Part shown: positions 8,576 through 17,900 of the stretch, in pieces
Layout: each line of letters opens with the position of its first letter
Position numbering within the stretch: position 1 is the first letter of the stretch
The notes under the pieces: generated by a model
Database searches by the model: none
What the model was told of the DNA's origin: nothing
Seen by the model: only the letters and a program-made list of their open reading frames with translations
NCBI GenBank assembly: GCA_937974275.1
Contig: CALJIF010000117.1
Span: 1-57,095 of the forward strand
Source of the DNA: an uncultured Flavobacteriales bacterium
Lineage (GTDB): Bacteria; Bacteroidota; Bacteroidia; Palsa-965
Length of the DNA: 57,095 bases
Reading direction: 5' to 3'
Program-made: the position numbers and the translations under genes

Positions 8576-8583
8576 TAAAGGTA
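8576..8583 (-). promoter_or_regulatory. Near-consensus -7 box of the YncE-like gene
   Basis: TACCTTTA on the minus strand differs from TANNTTTG only at the last base and is followed by ATAC and the ATG at 8571, the same 4-nt spacing as other genes here. With the terminator just upstream, a promoter is required in this gap. Confidence 0.3.
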
Positions 8584-8630
8584 ATCATTACAAATCCAAA
8601 ATTCGAGTGCCGGGAAAATTTCGTGCAAAG

Positions 8631-8663
8631 AAAAAAGCGGAACCGACCGAAATCAGCTCCGCT
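8631..8663 (-). terminator. Terminator of the metal-acquisition operon
   Basis: On the minus strand an 8-bp stem (AGCGGAGC with GGTTCCGCT, one G-T pair and a bulge) is followed by TTTTTTC. It separates the lipoprotein and TonB genes from the downstream YncE-DCC pair. Confidence 0.7.
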
Positions 8664-8685
8664 ATACAAAGGAACAAGCAACTAA

Positions 8686-9141
8686 TTATTCCTTTTCAAT
8701 TTGCAGTACGACTTCTTGTCCGGCATAGCCTACAGTTGATGAGCACTTGAATTCCATGCTTTTTCTTCCTGAAGACACGACATCATAAACTCCGCTTAAG
8801 TTTTCACTTAATTCCGCCAATTCTTCCTCCTCATGTCCCCCGTGAGCGTGGCCATCGGAGCTATATTGATTAGAAAGCGTGAATTTTTTTCCTTTCTCGG
8901 TAAATCCCCAAGCAAATTCGGCATGTGCTTCGCCGTTCTCCCAATCTCCTTTGCAAACTTCTTCGTATGGATCGCAGTCGGAGAAGTGCATTTCCGGAAG
9001 TTCCGTTGCAGCAGTTCCGCCAATGGTAAGTTTCACCACTTTCCAATGTTCGCCTGCCAAACGTTTTGAACTTACTTTAGTTTTGTTGCACGCAGTTAAT
9101 AAAACGATTGCGGCTAATAAAGTGTAAATCGTTGTTTTCAT
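8686..9141 (-). CDS. Small His/Glu-rich lipoprotein, possibly metal-binding
   Basis: A 151-residue lipoprotein: signal MKTTIYTLLAAIVLLTAC with lipobox cysteine C18. The mature part contains a patch DGHAHGGHEEEELAE (H98, H100, H103 followed by four Glu) and a cysteine pair at C56 and C63, all typical of zinc, copper or nickel coordination but not proof of it. I do not recognise a named family; the EHWKVVKLTIGG opening resembles lipocalin-like lipoproteins. It is the last gene of the unit with the TonB-dependent receptor and is followed by a terminator, so it probably helps to bind or sense the transported metal at the membrane. Start ATG 9141 follows the previous gene by 30 nt. Confidence 0.7.
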   Translation of the reverse strand: MKTTIYTLLAAIVLLTACNKTKVSSKRLAGEHWKVVKLTIGGTAATELPEMHFSDCDPYEEVCKGDWENGEAHAEFAWGFTEKGKKFTLSNQYSSDGHAHGGHEEEELAELSENLSGVYDVVSSGRKSMEFKCSSTVGYAGQEVVLQIEKE

Positions 9142-9171
9142 ATATCCTGATTTTTATACGAGATATTTTAA

Positions 9172-9741
9172 TTATTGAATAATAGTTTGAAAAGTCACAT
9201 CCACATCTGAGTCACCGGTCGTCTGTTGTCCATCTTTAGTTCCGGGCTGGTGTTTCAATACAACCTGGAAAGTTCCTGTTCCTGCAGCGCCCGTGCGAAT
9301 TTTATTTACAAGCCCAATAGGTAACGGAGGATTATTAGTGTCCTGATCCAAATAAGTATGCGTCAGGGAAATTCCGGCAATATTGTAGAAGAATTGATGA
9401 TCATTAGCTTCTTCTGCTACTTCGTTGGAGATGGTGTCCGCAGGATTTGGAATTTCATTTAATAACAAAACGTTCATCAAATACGTCGTATTGGCATTTA
9501 AACGTATAGTGTCCCATTGCACCGGCGCGTTTGATCCATCACCGTCTAAGTCGCGGAAAGCAATCGTATCGAAAGGCGTGTTGGTTGCAGAATCAGTTAA
9601 CATTAGAAACATGGACGTAATAATTTCCTGTTCATTAACTACCGGCTGTGGCACATCTACCAGATCGTCATCTTTTTTACATCCTGTAATGGTGAATCCA
9701 ATTGTTGCAATTAAGGATAATGCAATAATTGTATTTTTCAT
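9172..9741 (-). CDS. Lipoprotein partner of the TonB-dependent receptor
   Basis: A 189-residue lipoprotein: MKNTIIALSLIATIGFTITG then C21 and KKDDD. The mature region is a beta-rich domain (DTIRLNANTTYLMNVLLLNE, FQVVLKHQPG). Similar short lipoproteins directly downstream of Bacteroidota TonB receptors are often annotated as type 1 periplasmic-binding-fold superfamily proteins. A TTG at 9768 in the same frame would add nine residues and overlap the receptor gene; the ATG at 9741 gives a proper signal peptide and starts 7 nt after the receptor stop, so I chose it. Probable role: surface or periplasmic substrate binding for the receptor (inference from position). Confidence 0.72.
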   Translation of the reverse strand: MKNTIIALSLIATIGFTITGCKKDDDLVDVPQPVVNEQEIITSMFLMLTDSATNTPFDTIAFRDLDGDGSNAPVQWDTIRLNANTTYLMNVLLLNEIPNPADTISNEVAEEANDHQFFYNIAGISLTHTYLDQDTNNPPLPIGLVNKIRTGAAGTGTFQVVLKHQPGTKDGQQTTGDSDVDVTFQTIIQ

Positions 9742-9748
9742 AGTTGTC

Positions 9749-12085
9749 TTAGTTTTTAGATATTTCAAATGAATATTTAACGTGTAATCTTACGTTGAAA
9801 CCAATTTCATCTGCGTAATAACGAAACCTGTTCAGGTAATCACGATACGATTGATTCAACGCATTGGTAATTGTAATTGTGGTAAGTAAACTTCCCGTTT
9901 TTAATTTTTTGTTGGCGGAAGCTTCAAAACCAACTAAGAAATAAGCATTCGGAGGAGGTGCGAAATCTACTCCGTATGGAACACGAAATTGCTTATTAAC
10001 GTATTGTGCATTGCACCCAATCATCAGATCGCTCCAATTTCCCTTATCTGAGAAGTGATAATTCACTCCCGCAGATCCGCGGTCTGCAGGCATCATGATC
10101 AGCCAATCCTTCGTATCTCTGTTTTTCGCACGAAGCAATGCCGCTTTTGAAATTATTTGCACATGAGGATTCAGATGATAGCCAACCTGAACATCGGTGC
10201 CGTACAAAGTGGCATTGTTTTGTGTAAATCGAAACGCAGGAAATGCACCACGAATTGAAACAATGGGTTGATCTTGTGGCGTAGCATAAATAAAATTATC
10301 GAAGTAATGCCAGTATCCTGTGATGCTGACATCAAGCTTATCATGCTCGTGCCACGTAGCTGTTGCAATAGCGTTCCATGCGGCTTCGGTTTCTAAATTG
10401 CGGTCTCCTAATTCGAATGCAGCAGCGCCGTGATGCAGTCCGTTACTATACAGTTCATTGGGTGCCGGAGCTCTCCACGCCCTACCTCCATTAATGTTGA
10501 ACTGCAATCTGTCGCTGTAACGAACAATTGCACCAAGTGTTGCAGAAAAATTCCGGAATTGATGTTGAGGTCGGATAATTAAATTATTCTCCCACATAAA
10601 CACTTGCATGTGTCGAATATCGTAGCGAATCCCTGCTTCGAGAGTAAGAATGCTGTCACCATTCCAACGCTCGATCCACCATGCTCCAACATTTTCCGCG
10701 CGGTAGTTGGGTATAAAAAATCTACCGGCGTACGTGTTGAATTGATACGATCCGCTAACACCAAAAGAACCGGTCATGCGACGAATCATATTGTGTTCTG
10801 CAATCAGCTCGGCACTGTGCGTGGTCAATTCATAACTGAGATCCGGACGATTGAGTGCGGCCAGTGAGTCGTTTCTTGGACCATGTTTGTCATACTCAAA
10901 ACGTCGATTGTATTGACGCGCATATTGTATTCGGATCTTCCAATCTTCGTTCAAATAATAGACAAGTCGCGCCTTCAGCAGTTCATGATATACCTGCTGA
11001 TACGGACGCCCCAATCGATACGAAAACGAACCGGTTTCTTCAGGTACAGAGCTGTTGATGGCTTCATATAAATCCGTGATGTTGCCCAAATGTGCGCCGG
11101 AGAAAATTCCGATCGTCGTATTGAATTGACTGAAGAAAATATCCGCATCAAATCGACGGTGATTATAAACCGCATTAGCAGAGAAATTATATTCTTCAAC
11201 TCCGGTATTATTTAAGCGATAGTTGGGAGTTGCATAATTTCCTCCTCGGCGATATGTGCCTTGAACACGATAAGCAAACGCACGATACTTCTCGGGTCGA
11301 TGTTCCCAGATCGCGGCTACATTGCCTTCGCCGTTATTGCTGAATCCAACCGCATTAAATTCACCTTGAATGCCGGGTTTCATGCGGATGTCACCGGGTT
11401 CAATCAGTATTACTCCTGCAATGGCATCGCTGCCGTAACGCACAGCACTGGCACCTTTGATAACGGAAATTCGTGATGCAATAAACGGATCAATTTCCGG
11501 CGCATGTTCAATTCCCCATTGTTGTCCTTCCTGACGCACGCCATTATTCAAAATCAACAAACGATTGCTATGCATACCATGTATCACCGGTTTAGCGATA
11601 TTCCCTCCTGTTTGCACCACAGTAACGCCAGGCAATGATGCCACGGCCTGCCCGAGATTTTGTCCGCGAACAAAATCGAGTTGTCGCCCGCTGATTTCAC
11701 TTCTCGTTTGCGAAACAGGCGGTCGGTCGGAACGGTCGGAAACAACCACAGTAGAGCCGGTATGCTCGTGATGTGGCATAACAATCTGAATGGAGGTGGA
11801 GCCGGTAACGACTACCTTAACAGTTGTTCGTTCGCAATTGAGGTGCGAGCACACCAGCGTGTACGTGCCGGAACACAGGCCTTTAATGATAAATTGACCG
11901 CGATCGTTAGTCTGCGTGCTTTTTTTAGGCAACTCCACAACATAAATTGTAGCATAGCCCAACTGCTCGCCATGTTCGTTATCGCTGAGCGTTGCCGTCA
12001 GCGTGTAATTACACGAATCATTTTGTGCAGGTACTACTAAAAAACACACTAACCCGATCAACAGTGTAACTAGTTTGTTGATCAT
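9749..12085 (-). CDS. TonB-dependent receptor, probably for a metal ion
   Basis: A 778-residue outer-membrane receptor. Residues 1-21 are a signal peptide. Residues ~25-105 are a carboxypeptidase-regulatory-like beta-sandwich (GYATIYVVELPKKSTQTNDRG, FIIKGLCSGTYTLVCSH). The plug follows (SQTRSEISGRQLDFVRGQN, LPGVTVVQTGGN, IHGMHSNRLLILNNGVRQ, SVIKGASAVRYGSDAIAGVI), then a 22-strand-type barrel to the C-terminus. The plug segment GMHSNRLLILNNG with an adjacent HAPEIDP resembles ZnuD-like metal receptors, and a HHEH cluster lies before the plug. Neighbours (small His/Cys membrane protein and two lipoproteins, one His-rich) support metal uptake powered by TonB. Zinc or copper is inference; heme or siderophore uptake cannot be excluded. 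Confidence 0.9.
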   Translation of the reverse strand: MINKLVTLLIGLVCFLVVPAQNDSCNYTLTATLSDNEHGEQLGYATIYVVELPKKSTQTNDRGQFIIKGLCSGTYTLVCSHLNCERTTVKVVVTGSTSIQIVMPHHEHTGSTVVVSDRSDRPPVSQTRSEISGRQLDFVRGQNLGQAVASLPGVTVVQTGGNIAKPVIHGMHSNRLLILNNGVRQEGQQWGIEHAPEIDPFIASRISVIKGASAVRYGSDAIAGVILIEPGDIRMKPGIQGEFNAVGFSNNGEGNVAAIWEHRPEKYRAFAYRVQGTYRRGGNYATPNYRLNNTGVEEYNFSANAVYNHRRFDADIFFSQFNTTIGIFSGAHLGNITDLYEAINSSVPEETGSFSYRLGRPYQQVYHELLKARLVYYLNEDWKIRIQYARQYNRRFEYDKHGPRNDSLAALNRPDLSYELTTHSAELIAEHNMIRRMTGSFGVSGSYQFNTYAGRFFIPNYRAENVGAWWIERWNGDSILTLEAGIRYDIRHMQVFMWENNLIIRPQHQFRNFSATLGAIVRYSDRLQFNINGGRAWRAPAPNELYSNGLHHGAAAFELGDRNLETEAAWNAIATATWHEHDKLDVSITGYWHYFDNFIYATPQDQPIVSIRGAFPAFRFTQNNATLYGTDVQVGYHLNPHVQIISKAALLRAKNRDTKDWLIMMPADRGSAGVNYHFSDKGNWSDLMIGCNAQYVNKQFRVPYGVDFAPPPNAYFLVGFEASANKKLKTGSLLTTITITNALNQSYRDYLNRFRYYADEIGFNVRLHVKYSFEISKN

Positions 12086-12123
12086 GAATAGTTCGAATTA
12101 AGAGCATTTAGAAACCGAAAAAA

Positions 12124-12447
12124 TTAAGCAATCGGTGGACCTCTTAATCGAACAACTGAAGATGAAAATAGAAGTACAGAAGCAACATAATTTGCTTCTG
12201 AAATTGTTGATACTTCGAATACTTCCGGGAGATTAGCAACACTTGAGGTTTCAAACTCTACCCCTTCTAAGCTTAGGATATCGCAATGCGTGTGGTGCGT
12301 CTCGAAACGAATCGGACCTTCATCAACTAATTCATCGTGAACCGTATCATCGTGATCATGAAACGCATGAATCAATACCTGCGGTGTGAAGTAAATCGCA
12401 AACGCGACCACCAACAACGCAGCTACATATTGATATGCTTTTCTCAT
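12124..12447 (-). CDS. Small membrane-anchored HYC/PP-like protein
   Basis: A 107-residue protein with an N-terminal hydrophobic helix (YVAALLVVAFAIYF), a His/Asp stretch HAFHDHDD, the motif HHTHCDI and a C-terminal RGPPIA. Small proteins with an HxHC motif and a C-terminal RGPP are common in Bacteroidota upstream of metal-type TonB receptors (the group annotated HYC_CC_PP); here the CC motif is not evident, so membership is tentative. It probably faces the periplasm and binds a metal ion. A GTG at 12453 would add two residues; the ATG at 12447 is simpler. It is 38 nt upstream of the receptor gene and 25 nt after the preceding gene's stop. Confidence 0.7.
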   Translation of the reverse strand: MRKAYQYVAALLVVAFAIYFTPQVLIHAFHDHDDTVHDELVDEGPIRFETHHTHCDILSLEGVEFETSSVANLPEVFEVSTISEANYVASVLLFSSSVVRLRGPPIA

Positions 12448-12472
12448 TTTCACGACCCGAAGGTAAAAAACT

Positions 12473-14710
12473 TTAGTTTCCCGATTGTGTAACCACTACA
12501 CGCGTGGTTTGTTTAATTCCGTTCTCGGAAGTTAATGCCACCACGTAAACGCCGGCCGGTAACGCTTTAACATTTACCTGCGCGCCGCTGTTCCAAAGTA
12601 TTTCGGAATGAACTAGCGCTCCTGTAATTGTGAAAATATCCAGTTGCTGACGTCGCGATGACAAATCATTATACGCTATCGTGATAAAATCACTGGAGGG
12701 ATTGGGATAAACATATAATGACGACAAGCCGTTCCCGATCTCAGGCACATTCACTCCCGCATCGCCCATGAACAGCGACATTCCGCCCGAGTAATTGCCA
12801 ATCACAACATCGTAATAATTGTCGCCGGTAATATCAGCAATAGTTGGTGCCACTCGTCCGCCTTCCACATGACTGATGTACAACGAATCGGTTAAGGTGA
12901 AATTGCCGGATAAATTGTTGTCGATATTATCGAATCGATAAACGTATCCGCGCTCAGAACCAACCAGCATGCTATAAACGCCATTGTCGTTAAATAAGCA
13001 AGGAATAGAATAGCCTGTTGTATATCCGGCTTGATTCACAATGACATTTCCGAATAACGGAGTTATCAAACTAAAAGTTGGTGATGCCGAGGTTGCTGTA
13101 TTGCGATAATAATTGATGTTGCCATTTTGTTCACCAATCAGTAAATCCAATTTTCCGTCACGATCCACATCGACTAATTGCGGTGCTGCAAAATTCCCGA
13201 CATCAATACCTTGATAATTCCCCTGAACCAAAGTGAAATTATCAGCAGGTCCCGGATCTTTTCTGAAGTAATGCAGTTTGCCGTTCACATCACCAATCAA
13301 CATATCCTTATCGCCATCTCCGTCTAAATCTCCAAACGTCGGATACATGCAAATAAGTCCCAGATTGTTCGCATAAAGGTTTGCAAAGTCATCATCAATT
13401 AAAACATAAAACGGATTTGTCGCAGTGCCGTTGTTGCGGAATAACGCAATCTTGGATGGATATATTCCTGCCGAATTGTAGTATCCGTAATTACCGACGA
13501 GCAGATCCTGGTCGCCGTCATTGTCATAATCGAAAAACACAGGAAAGGCGCCTTCTCCGAGATCAATCATTTGATCTTGCAGGAAGTTGTTTTGTACAAA
13601 GTTTACGATGACACTATCATTTTGTCCGGTGTTATTGTACAACCACAAACTCCGATAATTTTCGGAAGTATTGCTGGCATTCGGCGAAAAGATCAAATCC
13701 TTTTTGCCATCATTATTAACGTCTAAATGAAATGGACATGGAAAAATATTCAGCGCTACAGGAAAACTATTTGCGGGATATTGATAATTCACGCTGTCCA
13801 TAAGTGAGCCGGGAAGTGAAATGCTATTTCGCAGGTATGTCATTGCGGGATTAGTAATATCTCCAATCAACAAATCCCAATCGTTGTCTCCGTCCGTGTT
13901 AAAACATTCCATGCAAGAGCCGGCGTGCATGGTGTTGCGCTGGAAATAAGTATTGGCATCAGGAGCAACAGGGACAGGTCCGCAAGAAACGTTCAGCGAA
14001 ATATTAGCATTCAAAGCGTTCTCCGCAAAGTCGCCGAAACATTGGTCGGTGTATACGTAACTAATGCTATCGCAAGTGCCGTATGTTTCCATACCCATGT
14101 TCTTGTGGTATTCGATTTGCGTTCCGGAATTACCAAAAGTTAAAACATCCAAATCACCATCACCGTCCAGGTCACGGATCACAGGAATGTCAATCTGACT
14201 CACAAATAGATTTCCGATAAAATTGCTGCTGTTAGGCGATCTGTTAGTGTTTACAAGGAATATCATCAACTGGAACTGAAGTCCACTTTGCGTAGTAGAG
14301 ATGTTTTTGTAAACCGCAAATCCGGCAACAGAGTAGGTGAAAATATCAGCTTTTCCATCACAATTATAATCGCGTAATAACACCCAGTCGTGCATCGGAG
14401 GAAATTTGCTCACGTATTGTGGAGCCAATTCATAATCCACCTGCCCCGGTGTTCCGTTATTCAAATAGGTGGTGACTTTATTTCCGGTACGATCAAAAAC
14501 GAACAAATCCTGGGTTCCGTCCATGTCCAGATCAATTTCCGACAGCTGCACGAAGTTCAACCCTCCGGCCCAGGCCATGGGAAGTTGCTGACTGTTGGCA
14601 ACAACCGGAACTGTGTCGGTACGGACAAATGTTGTAGTGGATTGAGCCCTGAATTCCAGAGGCAAAAGCTGTAGGGCAAAAGCAGCAGTAAAAACGGTGA
14701 GTAGTTGCAT
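12473..14710 (-). CDS. VCBS/FG-GAP repeat protein with T9SS type A sorting domain
   Basis: A secreted protein of 745 residues. The start is placed at the ATG at 14710 because MQLLTVFTAAFALQLL begins a signal peptide there and an exact -7 box sits just upstream; a longer open frame to 14932 adds 74 non-signal residues and runs into the secDF promoter. At least nine calcium-loop repeats are visible (DLDMDGTQDLFVF, DYNCDGKADIF, DLDGDGDLDVLTFG, DVNNDGKKDLIF, DYDNDGDQDLLVG, DLDGDGDKDMLIGD, DVDRDGKLDLLIG), which form FG-GAP beta-propeller blades. The last ~80 residues are a type A sorting domain (LYVYPNPSSDFITI, then GVYVVALTSENG), recognised by PorU for cell-surface attachment. Ligand unknown. Confidence 0.92.
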   Translation of the reverse strand: MQLLTVFTAAFALQLLPLEFRAQSTTTFVRTDTVPVVANSQQLPMAWAGGLNFVQLSEIDLDMDGTQDLFVFDRTGNKVTTYLNNGTPGQVDYELAPQYVSKFPPMHDWVLLRDYNCDGKADIFTYSVAGFAVYKNISTTQSGLQFQLMIFLVNTNRSPNSSNFIGNLFVSQIDIPVIRDLDGDGDLDVLTFGNSGTQIEYHKNMGMETYGTCDSISYVYTDQCFGDFAENALNANISLNVSCGPVPVAPDANTYFQRNTMHAGSCMECFNTDGDNDWDLLIGDITNPAMTYLRNSISLPGSLMDSVNYQYPANSFPVALNIFPCPFHLDVNNDGKKDLIFSPNASNTSENYRSLWLYNNTGQNDSVIVNFVQNNFLQDQMIDLGEGAFPVFFDYDNDGDQDLLVGNYGYYNSAGIYPSKIALFRNNGTATNPFYVLIDDDFANLYANNLGLICMYPTFGDLDGDGDKDMLIGDVNGKLHYFRKDPGPADNFTLVQGNYQGIDVGNFAAPQLVDVDRDGKLDLLIGEQNGNINYYRNTATSASPTFSLITPLFGNVIVNQAGYTTGYSIPCLFNDNGVYSMLVGSERGYVYRFDNIDNNLSGNFTLTDSLYISHVEGGRVAPTIADITGDNYYDVVIGNYSGGMSLFMGDAGVNVPEIGNGLSSLYVYPNPSSDFITIAYNDLSSRRQQLDIFTITGALVHSEILWNSGAQVNVKALPAGVYVVALTSENGIKQTTRVVVTQSGN

Positions 14711-14715
14711 CTTTA

Positions 14716-14723
14716 CAAAGATA
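14716..14723 (-). promoter_or_regulatory. -7 box 5 nt before ATG of the VCBS protein gene
   Basis: TATCTTTG on the minus strand is an exact TANNTTTG match followed by TAAAG and ATG at 14710. It supports this start and suggests a leaderless or nearly leaderless mRNA. No matching -33 TTG at the usual distance. Confidence 0.45.
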
Positions 14724-14839
14724 GGTTCAAATTGGTGTATTTCTATGACAAGCATCACGTCCGAATGTTGATGGATAGTATCGGTTATGTGCCGATATCG
14801 GGTTGATTTGCAGAATAATAATTTGAGAATCTTCAATCG

Positions 14840-14869
14840 TTGGCTACTAATGATTTTCTTATATATTTG
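14840..14869 (+). promoter_or_regulatory. Promoter of secDF
   Basis: TTG (14840-14842), exactly 19 nt, then TATATTTG (14862-14869): a full match to the Bacteroidota housekeeping promoter. The predicted start near 14874 gives a leader of about 53 nt. Confidence 0.75.
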
Positions 14870-14879
14870 CACCCTCGAT

Positions 14880-14904
14880 TTTGGGAGTACTTTCACGCTC
14901 CCAA
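14880..14904 (+). promoter_or_regulatory. Hairpin at the 5' end of the secDF leader
   Basis: TTGGGAG (14881-14887) and CTCCCAA (14898-14904) form a perfect 7-bp stem around a 10-nt loop, only about 5-10 nt after the predicted transcription start. There is no T-tract after it, so it is not a terminator; a stabilising or regulatory leader structure is more likely. Confidence 0.45.
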
Positions 14905-14926
14905 GGTTGTAAAGCTGTAATAAACT

Positions 14927-17900
14927 ATGCAAAACATTAAAGGAGCAATCCGCATTTTCGCCATTTTGATGGCGCTGAGCTGTATTTTCTATTTATCCTT
15001 CTCTTTTGTAACCCGTAATTGGGAAAAGAAAGCGGAAGCCTATGCCGATTTGTATGTGCAGGGCAAAGCTGTTCAGGAGATGGCTAAAGCGCGTTTTGGT
15101 GATGACAAAACGCAACAGGATCTGTTTTTGGATTCTGTAAAAAATGCACGCATCCGTTATTTCCTTCGCGACTCACTGGCAGGAAAGAAAATTTATTTAG
15201 GTCTTTATACCTACGACGATTGTAAGGACAAGGAACTGAACCTTGGTCTTGACTTACGTGGAGGTATGAACGTGACTTTGGAAGTTTCTACTCCTGATAT
15301 CGTGGCGTCACTGTCCGGAAAATCTACCGATCCTGCATTTACACAGGCGATGGAAAAGGCTTTGGCGAATCAGAAAAACTCTACGGAAGATTTCGTTACG
15401 CTGTTTGGTCGCGCTTATAAAGAGGTGAATCCTCAGGGCCGTCTGTCCAGTATTTTTGCTGCTAATCTGAAGCAAAAAGGGATCTCTTTCAATTCTACCG
15501 ATGAGCAGGTATTGAAAGCAATTCGCGAAGAGTCGGAAGCAGCGGTTGAACAGACTAAACTGGTTCTTGAAACTCGTATTAACGAATTTGGTGTGGCGCA
15601 GCCTAATATCCAGCATTTGAAATCTACCAATCGTATTTTGGTTGAATTGCCGGGTGTTAAAGACGAAGACCGCGTAACTCGTATTCTTCAGAGTTCTGCA
15701 AACTTAGAATTCTGGGAAACTCAGGAATACGCTGACATCGCACCTCGTATGCGTGATGCGAACGAGAAACTTCGTATTCTGTTGGGTGTTGTTAAAGACA
15801 CCAACAAAATCGATTCTTCTTTATATGTACCGGTTTACACGGATGCTAAAACAAAAGAAGACTCATTAGCGGCTCAAGCGAAATCAAAAACATTGATGGA
15901 CAGTGCGAAAAAGGCATTGGACAGTACGGTTGCTGCTAAAGCTGCTGCCGATACAACCAAGAAGACTCCGAAGAAAGGTGAAAATCCATTATTCGACTTA
16001 TTGGTTGTAGATAATATCAATCAAGGTAAAGGCCCGCAGATTTTTGGTGTGTTGGTAAAAGATACCGCACAAATGAGCGCGTATTTGAACCGCCCGGAAA
16101 TCAAGCCGATGTTCCCTTCTGATTGCAAATTTGCTTGGACTGCTAAGCCACAGAATTTAGATAACGGTCAGCCTTTCGTGATGTTGATTGCTTTGAAAAA
16201 GTCACGTTCCGGCGGCCCAGCGTTGGACGGAAACGTGGTTAGCGATGCACGTAAAGTATTCGACCAGATGAGTGGTTCAGGAAGTCCTGAAATCTCTATG
16301 ACGATGAACGCTGAAGGCGCTAAGGCTTGGGCACGTATTACTAAAGCAAATATCGGTCGCAGTATCGCTATCGTTCTTGATGATCGCGTATATTCTTATC
16401 CGACTGTTAACGGAGAAATTTCCGGAGGTCAGTCTCAAATCACAGGAAACTTTACAAACCGAGAAGCGGACGACTTAGTGAAGTTGTTAAGTACCGGTAA
16501 GTTGCCGGCCCGTGCGAACATCGTTGAAAAGACAGTTGTAGGTCCTACTTTAGGTAGTCAGGCTATTCAGGCCGGTTTGTTGTCCTTCATCGTGGCGTTG
16601 ATCGTCGTGTTGTTGTACATGGCATTCTACTACAATAAAGCAGGTTTAGTAGCGGACGTTGCTTTGTTCGTAAACGTATTCTTTATCATGGGAATCCTGA
16701 CATCATTGGGAGCCGTATTAACACTTCCGGGTATCGCGGGTATCGTACTTACGATTGCGTTATCGGTGGATGCAAACATCCTTTTATTCGAACGTATTCG
16801 TGAAGAATTGCGTGAAGGAAAAGGCTTGGCAGGTGCAGTTGCTGATGGATACAAAAACGCGATGTCATCTATCCTTGACTCTAACTTAACTACGTTGATC
16901 CTCGGTATTATCCTGTACGCTTTCGGTACAGGTCCGGTTCAAGGTTTCGCAACAACATTGATCATCGGTATCTTGAGTTCATTGTTCTGTGCAATCTTCA
17001 TCACACGTTTGATTTTCGACTGGATGTTGAAGAAAGATCAGAAGATCAATTTCTCTATTGCAGCTACAGAAAATTTATTGCGTAACACCAATATCAACTT
17101 CGTTGGTCGTCGTAAGTTGTACTACGCTATTTCTGGAATCATTATAGCAACCGGTATCGGATTTCTGGTGAAAAACGGCGGCTTCTCCTTAGGCGTTGAT
17201 TTTAGCGGTGGTCGTACATATACAGTGCACTTCACACAAGAAGTTGATCGTAACACATTGCGTGAAGAACTAAGTACACAATATGGTGTGGCTCCTGAAA
17301 TGAAGACTGCAGGTAGCAACAAGCAGTTGAAGATTACTACCAACTACTTGGCAGAAGATGTTACTGTTGCAGCAGATAGTGTAACATTAGTAAAATTGAA
17401 TGCGGGATTATTGAAAGTAGCAGGTTCTGAGGCCAATTACGAAATCATGAGCTCTGTGAAGGTAGGTCCTTCTATTGCAAATGAAGTAATCGCCAAGTCT
17501 ATTGTAGTAGTCGTAATTTCTTGTGCCGTGATGTTCTTATTCATCTTATTCCGATTCCGTCGCTGGCAATTCGGCTTGGGTGCAGTTGCAGCATTGGTGC
17601 ACGACGTATTAATGGTACTTTCTTTCTACGCAATTTTCGATGGCATCCTGCCTTTCCCTCTTGAAATTGACCAGCACTTTATCGCGGCAATTCTTACGGT
17701 AATGGGTTACTCAATGACAGATACAGTCGTTGTGTTTGACCGTATTCGTGAGTTCCTTGCTGAGAAAGGTGCTCAAGTTGCCGGTGTTCAGAAGCGTACT
17801 ACAATTAACTACGCATTGAACTCTACACTTTCCCGTACTATCAATACTTCAATGATTACGTTCTTCGTATTGTTAGCGATCTTCATCTTCGGTGGTGAAA

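Noticed and set aside
14880..14904. Hairpin in the secDF leader as a terminator or attenuator
   Set aside because: No T-tract follows the stem, so it is not an intrinsic terminator.
14711..14932. 74-residue N-terminal extension of the VCBS protein
   Set aside because: It lacks a signal-peptide pattern, would run across the secDF promoter, and the ATG at 14710 has a signal peptide and -7 box.
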